This document shows, piece after piece, positions 36,301 through 45,320 of a stretch of DNA of 64,000 bases. The notes under the pieces were generated by a model. That model saw only the letters and a list, made by a program, of their open reading frames with translations. It did not search any database and was not told the DNA's origin. The DNA is from Allium sativum (Eukaryota > Streptophyta > Magnoliopsida > Asparagales > Amaryllidaceae), in assembly GCA_030737875.1 (NCBI GenBank), contig CM060918.1, positions 768,360,552 through 768,424,551 on the forward strand. The letters run 5' to 3'. Position 1 is the stretch's first letter. Every line of letters starts with the position of its first letter. The position numbers were made by a program, and so were the translations under genes.

Positions 36301-36914
36301 AATATATATTTTGTTGATTTCCTTTTAAAACGCATTTTATAAATTGTTTTAACTTCGTTTTAAAAACGATTTCAACTTCATATTCAATTTCAAATCAAAA
36401 TTGAATATTCCATATCATCTATATATAAATGATAATATTTTCAAAACTTTATATTTTGAAATCACTCATTTTCTATATTCATTATAAAAACGAATATAAT
36501 CGATATGAATATCGTTCGTGTCAAAATGGCGCAAATCTAATCCACACGGCTATATATATTTCAATAACTTCGTTATTCTATTTAACGAATGAATATTTAT
36601 TCTATTCAACACATGAATCTATATTTCTTTCAACACATGAATATTCTCAACACATGAGTATTATCAACACATGACTATTTTTATTATTTAATATATTTTA
36701 TAAAATTGTGCTTTATATCATTTAATTCTTAATCAGACTCTAACCGTAAATTAGCAAAAGAACGATTCCCTAAATATTAACCCCGAAGGCCGAAACGAAC
36801 ATCAGATCAATAACCAGGAAACCATTCATCTTAACTGATTTCCAGTTAGTTTCTATTTTCATATTTGATAAAAATGAGAATTTCATTTTGATAAATATTT
36901 TACTCAACACATGA
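33345..36914 (-). mobile_element. L3: L1-family LTR on the minus strand, split by Tekay-2
   Basis: Reverse complement of L1 LTR sequence over most of its length: the LTR end GGATTTCGGGTCTTACA (plus 33345) parallels the L1 end, and the uninterrupted GGACCGGCCCTGACGATCC lies near 34185-34210. The 35440-35540 block matches L1 8940-9060. The order to the right then follows L1 towards its start, with CAACACATGA words at 36590-36660. No PBS adjoins the left end, so it is a 3' or solo LTR. Its start lies beyond Tekay-2, outside the window. Confidence 0.8.
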
Positions 36915-37147
36915 TGTAACACCCCGTAATTCTGTTAATATTAATGCCACAAATTTAAGAATAACTAATTAAAGATGTGAGAATTAAGGGAAACGGGTTT
37001 CGCGGTTGCGTTCTTCTCGGAAAAATTTGCGAAATAGAGTCCAAAATTTCGAAAATCGGAGTCAGTATGACCGGGATATGGCCTTCAGAAGTTTCACGAA
37101 AAATCAGAAAAACGAAACCGATTTCAAAAATGCAGAAAACGAGTCAG

Positions 37148-37165
37148 GCGGGAAAATTCCCGCCC
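37148..37165 (+). promoter_or_regulatory. E2F-like palindrome in Tekay-2 U3
   Basis: GGCGGGAAAATTCCCGCC; the minus strand contains TTTTCCCGCC, matching the plant E2F consensus TTTCCCGC. Tekay-1 has a mismatched version at the same place (GGCGGAAAAACACCCGCC). Confidence 0.35.
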
Positions 37166-37168
37166 AGA

Positions 37169-37262
37169 CCAGGTCGACCTGGAGGGGACCAGGTCGACTT
37201 GGGGGTCGACCCTAGGGTCGACCTGGGGGTCGACCTCCCTGGTCGAGCCAGGTCGGCCTGGG
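37169..37262 (+). promoter_or_regulatory. GTCGAC palindrome cluster, Tekay-2 U3
   Basis: Five or more GTCGAC cores in CCAGGTCGACCTGG and GGGGGTCGACC contexts, at the same place relative to the TATA box as in Tekay-1 but arranged differently. Confidence 0.6.
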
Positions 37263-37368
37263 TGCATCTGGATGGGTTATTGGGCTGTTTTGGTGAGCCT
37301 GTGACGAATTCTGACGGTTCTGATCTGTTTTAGGGTTTACCTAAAGGCCTAAGACAACTAAACACACC

Positions 37369-37376
37369 TATAAATA
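37369..37376 (+). promoter_or_regulatory. TATA box of Tekay-2, last bases used as target site
   Basis: TATAAATA. Its last five bases (AAATA, 37372-37376) are the target duplication of the array and recur at 59846-59850. The box is intact, but transcription from it would now start inside the first LTR of the array. Confidence 0.75.
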
Positions 37377-38181
37377 TGTAATGGCGCGTTTTGTTAGCTG
37401 TCGAATAATTAATTTATTTAATAATTTATATATCGATTTGGTGATATCGATAACTTAAAGTACAACGTTCGAACTTATAATTTATAATTATAATTAAAAC
37501 GAGCCTGAAACGACGCGGCAGTTCGCTATTTGGCGATTTGAACTTCAACTGAATATACAAGATTCGTTTTAAGCCGGATTTCTGTGAAACAAGAAACGTA
37601 CGGATCTGTTGAACTATATTTTTCATATGGAAGAGAAAAATCGAGATTTCGTCGTGTAGATTTTGAGATATGTCCAAATCAAATTTTAGAAAAGTCGCTG
37701 TGGAATTCCTTTATAATTTGCAACGCTTTATTTACGTTATAAAAGAGTTTTCAATATATTTGAATATCGGGTTTGAATTTAGACAAGGTTCTTTTGGGAA
37801 GTAGTGATAATTTAATTTTTAGAATTTTACTGTAATTTTTAATTAATTAAATAATCAACTTTTTATATGGAGTATTTTGCACCCTTAATCAGCGGTTTTG
37901 GGGTTTCACAATATAAGTTAATCTACCGGTATTATTATATTTCTGGGATCGTGACACCTCACTAAGCACGACTGTACTGTTACTTCTGTCTATAGCAGCC
38001 CGACCTGAACGAAAATTTAAGTAACGAAGCACAGATATTTTGTAACGTATGATAGCTGAATAATATTAAGTTTCCTTGCACCTTAAGTGTACACGCCCTC
38101 ATCGTTTTCAGCCGCTAGTTCTCAAGGTCCCCAAAACAAAATGTGGCCTTTAATTATCCTCAGGAAAACCCAACTAAACAC

Positions 38182-38189
38182 TATAAATA
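38182..38189 (+). promoter_or_regulatory. TATA box of array LTR1
   Basis: TATAAATA in CACTATAAATAATAC; equivalents at 46126-46133 (LTR2) and 54095-54102 (LTR3). The next ATG downstream opens a frame of only 15 codons (near 38351). Confidence 0.6.
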
Positions 38190-39409
38190 ATACTTATCCT
38201 ATAACCTAACTCATTTTGCTCTGCCGTTCATTTATCTCGAGCCGCCACTGAAGCTTTTCTCGGAACAAAAACCGAAGCATTCAATCCTCAAAAGAAAATC
38301 CTCTAACAAATCAAAACGTGAGCTTCTGAACTAAAAGAGGAAAGGAATAACATGGAAGAGCGTGAGTGTTCAGAGGAGTTCAAGGGTTTGGATGGGTAGT
38401 TGCGAGCTGATGTCGCGATGTTGCAGTCAGTAACAGACATGGTGATGAAGTATAGATCATGGTGGAAGGGAAAACTCGTGTAAAAAGTGCTGCGAACGTG
38501 AGAAGATCTGGATGTCGGGATGTGGTCGGGTGCGTGGGTGTTGATGATGTGAAGAAAAAGAGATCATGAAGGGGAGTCAGCTTGAAGATGTTGGTCTGGA
38601 AAAGGGCTTTGCAGTTTGTTCTTGAAGCTGCAGACGTATATTGAAAAGAAGCACGGCGTGCGTGAGGGAGTGGCTTGTTTTGCTGAAGCGGGCGGTTGCA
38701 TTGATGATAGTTGGATGAAGGTGCTTTGAAGGTGTTATGGGGTAAATTCATGAGTAGGAGTGAGCACGTCAGGGGACTAAGTGAGAATACATGCAGGAAG
38801 GGGAAGCTAAAGGGAAGTTGGCAGATGGAAAAAGGAGAGAGAAAGTAGGACGTGAGAGAAGTGTTGTGAAATATGGGGTTGACATATTGTTTGTATTTGT
38901 AGTGGGAAGGGTAGTTGAAGTGGACGGTTTGAAATGGGTGCTGCAGGCGGGATGTAAGGGGGGAGACGCGAGACTAGCAGTTGGTGAATACAAATGATGA
39001 TGTATTCATTTGTGAAGAGTGGGAAGAACTAAAGGGCGGTTTTTTGTCCCTTGCCGTGAAGAATGATGAAGATGAGTTCATGGAGGCTGCGCACTGCGCA
39101 GGGTAGTTCAGTGGAAGTGGTTTAAGAACGTATAGACACGGGTTTGGGGATAGGAGATTTGCTCTCGGAGGATTCATGCAAGCTACAGGAAGTATAACGT
39201 GACAGAAGAAAGAGAGGAAAGGACAGTGTAGAGTTTTTAAATGGAAATATAAATATACTGGAATTATGTAACGTTGGACCGAGAAGGAAAAGGCAGCAGG
39301 AATGGGTAGTTGCAGTTCCGATAACACAACAAGAAGTTGACGATGGCAGAATTAAACGACAGATCCAGTCTACTGACGCAAATCGTTATTTAACGGTTAA
39401 CGCGCAACG

Positions 39410-39415
39410 GTGAGT
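39410..39415 (+). promoter_or_regulatory. Candidate 5' splice site, array LTR1
   Basis: GTGAGT after CAACG, with CTCAC downstream; equivalents at 47354-47359 and 55323-55328. Position relative to TATA parallels the L0 candidate donor. The acceptor is not identified. Confidence 0.35.
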
Positions 39416-40124
39416 AAATCTCACTAACTCTGAACAGTTTATAATTTCATGTTGCATTCTTAGAACTGTTAAAATATTATCTGTTTGACTGTTTGACCGT
39501 GTCTTGACTGTTTGATTGAACTGCTAGTCAGTTAGTAGAGATTTTATATATATATTTACGTATATATATATATAAACCATTAAATAGTCATATGTTGATT
39601 CTGCTATCAGAATATTTCACAGTAAAGTGAAATCGATGTTGTTGTATTGTCTAACATCTGTGGTGCAGGGAAACAGGTTGGAGGAATCCAACAGGATTCC
39701 TCAACAGTATTTTACTGTGATTTTTATAGTGTGATATATAATGTGAAGTATATAATCTGTATGACTATGTGTGGTGGGACGATATTTATCGTTGTTATAT
39801 GGTGTGTTGAAGACCATGAGAAATACCAGACTGTAGGAGGGGGGTTTTCAAAGTATATTTTGAAAATAGTTTATTTATATAAAATCAAGGGATTATATAT
39901 ATATATATAAGAAAAAGGATTTTTGAATATTAAGGAATATAGTTGGTAAAACAAATATAAAAGAGTTTTATTTGTAAATCAATATAAGGAATTATATTCA
40001 TTAGAACAAATATAAAGGATATTTATTTAGAGATTTAATAAATAGAATATTATAAAGGGTGTTTATTTAGAGATTAAATAAATAGAATTAAACTAAGAAG
40101 ATATTTATTTGTCAAATAAATAGG

Positions 40125-40640
40125 AGTTAACCAAGTGAATGGGTCGAGTTAACCAAGTGAATTGGTTGAGTAAAACGAAGTGAACTAGTTAAGTTAAACT
40201 AGGTGGTTAATCAAAGTGAATTAGTTAAGTTAAACTAAGTGGTTAACCAAAGTAAATTAGTTAAGTTAAACTAAGCGGTGAATCAAAGTGAATTTGTTAA
40301 GTTAAACTAAATGATTAATCGATGTGAATTAGTTAGGTTAAACTAAAGGATTAATCGATGTGAATTAGTTAAGTTAACTAAGTGGTTAATCGAAGTAAAT
40401 TAGTTGAGTTAAACTAAGTGAACCGGCTTGAGTTAATCAACGTGAATTAACTAAGTTAAACTAAGTGGATTAGTTCAGTTAATCGAGACAAGTAAATCAA
40501 GTTAGGGTAAACCATTTGAGTTAACCAGTTAGAGTTAACCATTTGAGTTAACCAGTTTGAGTTGATCAGTTAGAGTTGACCAGTAAGAGTTGACCAGTTA
40601 AAGTTGACCAGTTAGAGTTATCCAAGTGGAGTTAATCGAG
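40125..40640 (+). repeat. Degenerate tandem repeat, GTTAAACTAAGTG type (LTR1)
   Basis: Units of roughly 30-40 bp built from GAATTAGTTAAGTTAAACTAA, giving TTAGTT/AACTAA stems, then GTTAACCAGTT and GTTGACCAGTTAGA units. Equivalents at about 48090-48605 and 56039-56555. Confidence 0.85.
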
Positions 40641-40645
40641 TAGCG

Positions 40646-41743
40646 TTGTCGAATATCACTTATTCGAAGAAGAGCTATCGAATATAGTTTATTCGAGTGG
40701 AGAAATCAAATGTTATTCATTTGAGAAGAGTTATCGAATATAGTTTATTTGAGTGGGGAAATCAAATGTTATTCATTTGAGAAGAGTTACCGAATATTAT
40801 TTATTCGAAGAGTAGTTATCGAATATTGGTTATTCGAAGTTAGTTAATCCAAAGGAGTTATTCGAAGTTAGTTAATCCAAAGGAGTTATTCGAAGTTAGA
40901 AATCCAAAGGAGTTATTCGAAGTTAGTAATCCAAAGGAGTTATTCGAAGTTAGTAATCCAAAGGAGTTATTCGAAGTTAGTTGATCCAAAGGAGTTATTC
41001 GAAGTTAGTAATCCAAAGGAGTTATTCGAAGTTAGTTAATCCAAAGGAGTTAGTCGAAGAGTTAATCGAATATAGTTATTCGAAAGAAGGTGTTAATCGA
41101 ATATAGTTATTTGAGTAAAGTTAAAAGAGTTAATCGAATTTAGTTATTCGGAATGAGTTATGCGAATTTGATATTTGAATAGAGTTAAACACATTAGAGT
41201 GATTCGAATTACTTATTCAAATAGAGTTAAACACGTAAGAGTTAATTGAATATTAGTTATTCAATTAGAGTTAAATCGAATTTAGTTATTCGAAAGGAGT
41301 TAATCAATTTGAGTTAAGTTAATCGATTTGAATTAAGTTGAATCGAAATGGAGTAAATCGATTAGAATTAAGTTAATCGAGTTAGAGTAAATCGAATATT
41401 GGTTATTCGAAGGTAAGTTATTCGAATTGGTTATTCGAAGGAGTTAATCAAATGAGTCGATCCAAAGGAGTTAGTCGAATATTAGTTATTCAAATAGAGT
41501 TAAAGGGGTTATCGATTTTAGTTTGATCAAAAGGAGTTATCGATTAGTAAATCGAAAGGAGATTTTCGAATATAGCATATTCGAAAGAAAGAGATCGAAT
41601 ATTGTTTATTTTAAAGAGAGAGATTTCGAATATGAGTTATTCGAAGAGAGATAATCGAATATAGGTTATTCGAAAAAAGAGTTAATCAAATAGAGATTAC
41701 TCGAAAGAGAGTTATATGTCGAATTCGATTATAGCGAATTCGG
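40646..41743 (+). repeat. Hairpin-forming repeat block (LTR1)
   Basis: About twenty short inverted repeats of the form TCGAATA-N(3-5)-TATTCGA. Stem variants change on both arms together: TCAAATG/CATTTGA (40706-40724), AATTGAATA/TATTCAATT (41244-41266), TCGATT/AATCGA (41540-41555), TTTCGAATAT/ATATTCGAAA (41564-41586). Includes the 27-28 bp direct repeat at about 40832-41057. Confidence 0.85.
40832..41057 (+). repeat. 27-28 bp tandem repeat (LTR1)
   Basis: Eight or so units of GAAGTTAG(TTA)ATCC plus AAAGGAGTTATTC; equivalents at about 48800-49020 and 56748-56969. Confidence 0.92.
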
Positions 41744-43930
41744 GAAAGTACTATTTACTTTCCAGGGTTTAAATCAAGATTTAGTTATTGATTTAGAAAT
41801 TAGGTGTCTATTAAATTATTCGAGTTAGGAAATAAAATATATAGGGGTAGGAATTATAACGTTATAGTTATAATCAAACACTGTCATATAAGAAGTGGAT
41901 TCGTAACCTGAATCCGAGAATTTGCATAAACAGATGATTGTAAAAAGTGAGTAATGAGCTTCATCTATTTCACAGTAAAGGACGTTGTTCAATTAAGGTC
42001 TAAGAGGTAATTATACCCCAACTTGATTGACTTCAGAATTGACAAAGGAATAGTTGTGGTTCGATAGAAAGGTTGATTTGAAATATAGTTAAGTAATAAG
42101 CGATTTATGGATTAAGCGTAACGATGTTTTATACAACGTTCATTGGAAATCCGTAAATGAGTTTTGGAAACGTTTTCCAAATATAGTCAGATATGTTTTC
42201 TAAACATAGAAAATGAAATGTTTTCATGATAAGAATTTAAGAAAAAGAGTTAAGCAAATTCAGAAACTGACTGGAGAGGGTAAGTTGAACGGTTTTCTAA
42301 GGGACGATCTGATGTTGGTTTCGACCTTTCGGATTGATACTTAGAGAATTGTTCTCATACTAGTTACAGTTAGGGACTGATAGTTGCGAAATAATAGTGA
42401 TGTGAAAATAAGCTATGGAAATGTTTTCCAATGATTAATAACATATATTTTCTAAATATATGAAATAAGGAAATATGAACATGTGATGATTGATCGATCG
42501 AATTTCCATTTGGAAATAAGATCGTTGTTTGTACACCGACATGTTTTCATTTGATAGTTGAATCACAGACTATCAAAGTTTTTACCATTTTAACGTTCTT
42601 AATATGGAGAGACCGGTTGGATTATTATCCAAGAACCACTCTGTATTGGCATAAGCGTTGCGAGCAATATCTGCCAAAGATAAATTGAAGACGGAGTAAA
42701 GTGCAAGGGCTGTTGTATAAGTCTTAGATAACAGTGACTAAGATGGATATACTGAATAGTGCCTTCGGTTTGTCCAGTCCCAGGACAACGTATATGGAAG
42801 AAGGTCTGACAGAGTATATCCAATGGATCGCGTAAGTTGATCTGTTCAAACGTATTCACGTTTGGTGGCGGAGGAATTCGTTTCTCTTAGCTATATACCC
42901 GTGTTATTTTTGGACAAGTCAATTTGTGATTTGGCGGGTATGACAATGTGGCATTCAAAGTGAATGATGATCAGATGTTCTGAAGATAGACGTAGCTTCT
43001 AGCCTCACACCAAGAAGTAACAAAAGTTGGGCTAGGCAGCATGGCTAGTTGGGTCATCCCCAAGTAGGGTGTATTGTCACCGATCTAGTGAATATTCATA
43101 TTTATACTTCTTTTTGATTCTGTATCTTCGGATGACGGTTTGATGTCCTACAACCGTGGTGGCAATATATTCGCGACACTCAAGCTAAATGAGTGAGCGG
43201 TCATGTGTGGCCGGGTTGCAAGACGTTCTTGTTGAACCCTGAGTGTATCACCTCTAGAGTACACTATTCAGAAGGTGCTCCCATACCTTGTCTGTTGGAA
43301 TCCATTCTTCGATAAGCGCCCTGCGGTTTATGATTTTATACTATGTATGTAGAACGTGAGATGCAAGCGTTTCTGCTAGATTGATACCTATTTGTACTTA
43401 GACATTATTATAATATCACAATGATATTGCTTGTCAAAGTTGTTCAGATACTCATAAGGGAAAAACCCGTTCCGTATTCACGGCGTGGTCTTATGAGATA
43501 TCCTATACCTATTTTAAACTATTTTACTCATACCAGTCCCATGACTGACCCGGAGTTTATTTTGTTGTTTTCCCTAAACTCTTGGGTGCCTAAATTTGTA
43601 CGGGCAGTCAAGTAGTCGGGATTTACAGATATACTTGGAGAGCTTGGAGCAGGAGACTTCAAGATTCTATAGCTATAGTTATTTCCGCTGTGTTGTAAGT
43701 GTTGTACTCTGATAAGTGCTATTGTATATATATAACTGTTTACTTCAAAGTTATGTTATATATTATATGTTATTCGTTCCGCTGTGAGATTCGTGTTACT
43801 CTGATGATTCTGATGTTCTTCTTCTTCTATTCTATTAGTTCTATCTTTTCTTTCTCACCTTCTAAATTCTTTCACTAACGTCTCGGAATTTCCGACTCTC
43901 GAGGAGTCGGAAATTTCCAGCCGTTACAGT

Positions 43931-43942
43931 TGGTATCAGAGC
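43931..43942 (+). promoter_or_regulatory. PBS of internal domain 1
   Basis: TGGTATCAGAGC, spacer GT after LTR1. Confidence 0.93.
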
Positions 43943-45307
43943 TTAAGTTAAGTGATTACCTTGGCTCTGTGGCATAACTCGATAGAGATGGGGGTAGTAA
44001 TATCCTAGATTGAGTTTGAGTGTATATATATGAGCGCGTAATTGTTATTCAATATAAAATGGTTTTATATTGTGGAGACTCATTGGTTGAGTGGCTTATG
44101 AATTCTGGTCGATCAGTTGATCCGCTGTATCGATAAGGGTTACTAAACACTCGAATACGATGAACCGTCATGGTATGTTTTGAAAGAGGGTAAATGAAAT
44201 AATTTTTCCCAAAATATATTTGTGTATAGAAAAGATATATATCTTGAAATTATTATAGTATATTGATTGTGTTGGTTGTTATTATAATCGAATAAGATTA
44301 TAAAAGGGTGAAATGGTTATAAATGACCAATCAGAATTCATATGAATGTAATATATGAAATAGTTTGAATTAAATATGAATTTAAATCAGATTTGGAATT
44401 AAAATAAGGAAATTTTAAGTTCCTGGGAGATTTGAAAATGTTTTTCAAATTTAAAACGATATAGTATTGAACTCACTTCGATAGCTGGAAAATAGATTCT
44501 GATGATGAATCTAGACATCATCAGTGTTCATTTTTGAGTTCTAAGTGACGGATTACTACCAAATGTTTTGTTTTTGAATTGTTTTGAGAAAACAAGTTGT
44601 TTAGAAATTCAAAGGTTTTGAATTGGCATTATGATTTCAAATTGATTTGAAAGAAACCCAGGTACTTAAGTGCTGGAATTAAAATTTAACTAATGAAGTT
44701 AAATAAAATAAAATGAGATGGTAAAAATAAATTGAAATTTAACTTGAACTGAGTTAAATAAAATTGAATTGGTTAGAGATAATCTAGAATGGAACCAAAT
44801 TGATAAGTCAATAAATTGGAATTTGATATTAGAGTTCGAATGAAATTCGACTTGGATTTGAGGATATGAACTGATTGGAGATCAATTAGAATGGATAACA
44901 TTGGTATATGTTGAAGTGGTAGCAGATGCAAGGGGTAGAATTAAATGCCCGACAAAAAGGTACAAGTTTATATCATATATGAGTTTGGATTTTATGAGCC
45001 GAATTGGCAACCCGCTTGGCTGTTTGATTTTCTTTTGGGTTGGAGAAGGCCTAGAGAGGCGAGGGGTGGTTTGTCATATTGACCAATACAAAGGAGGTTA
45101 TGACGAAATTTTTCGAAAATTCCAGGCGTTAGAACATTCTCATGATTTATGGAAATTCAGTTAGCCAGAATGAATTAATAATTTAATTGAAAATTAAAAG
45201 GTTCAGTTGAAACTGGAGTTGAGAAGTAAACTAAAAGATATTTGAATCTAGTTCGTAAAGTTGGTAGCATTTTCCTAGCTTAGCAATTTCGAGGACGAAA
45301 TTATTTT

Positions 45308-45318
45308 AAGGGGGGAAG
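45308..45318 (+). promoter_or_regulatory. PPT of internal domain 1
   Basis: AAGGGGGGAAG two bases before LTR2, preceded by TTTCGAGGACGAAA at 45287-45300. Confidence 0.9.
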
Positions 45319-45320
45319 TC

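Larger units (their letters stand above)
36915..37376 (+). mobile_element. Tekay-2 5' LTR, left part (U3 to TATA box)
   Basis: Starts TGTAACACCCCGTAATTCTG and is homologous to the Tekay-1 LTR start through AAGGGAAACGGG, GGAAAAAT(T/A)(T/C)GCGAAATAGAGTCC-type words and ATATGGCCTTC. It runs to CCTATAAATA at 37376, where the tandem array interrupts it; it resumes at 59846. Net LTR length is about 3.59 kb. Confidence 0.9.
37377..43928 (+). repeat. Array LTR1 (6552 bp)
   Basis: Layout, shared by all three copies: U3 with TATA at 38182-38189; a purine-rich leader segment (about 38330-39330); a splice-donor-like CAACG/GTGAGT at 39410; (TA)n near 39891; three tandem-repeat blocks (40125-41743); a long unique part; TTTCCGCTGT at 43682-43691. 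LTR1 carries its own changes, such as CTAAG for CTGAG near 42002 and broken hairpin arms near 41110 and 41490. Open frames on the minus strand (38380-38751, 38974-39327) lack any recognisable domain. Confidence 0.95.
43929..45320 (+). mobile_element. Array internal domain 1 (1392 bp)
   Basis: PBS to PPT with no gag or pol. An 87-codon frame (44901-45164) is not kept in L0 or L1, where matching DNA carries stops or shifts, so I do not call it a gene. By eye it differs from internal domain 2 at about half a dozen positions. Confidence 0.9.

Noticed and set aside
38380..39327. Protein genes on the minus strand of the array LTRs
   Set aside because: Low-complexity serine/threonine/proline-rich translations, no domain, and identical recurrence explained by LTR duplication.
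40832..41057. CRISPR-like array
   Set aside because: The 27-28 bp units are contiguous with no unique spacers and lie inside a plant LTR.
44901..45164. An 87-codon gene in the array internal domain (repeated at 52870-53133)
   Set aside because: Related DNA in L0 and L1 is shifted or stopped, and the two array copies agree only because they are recent duplicates.
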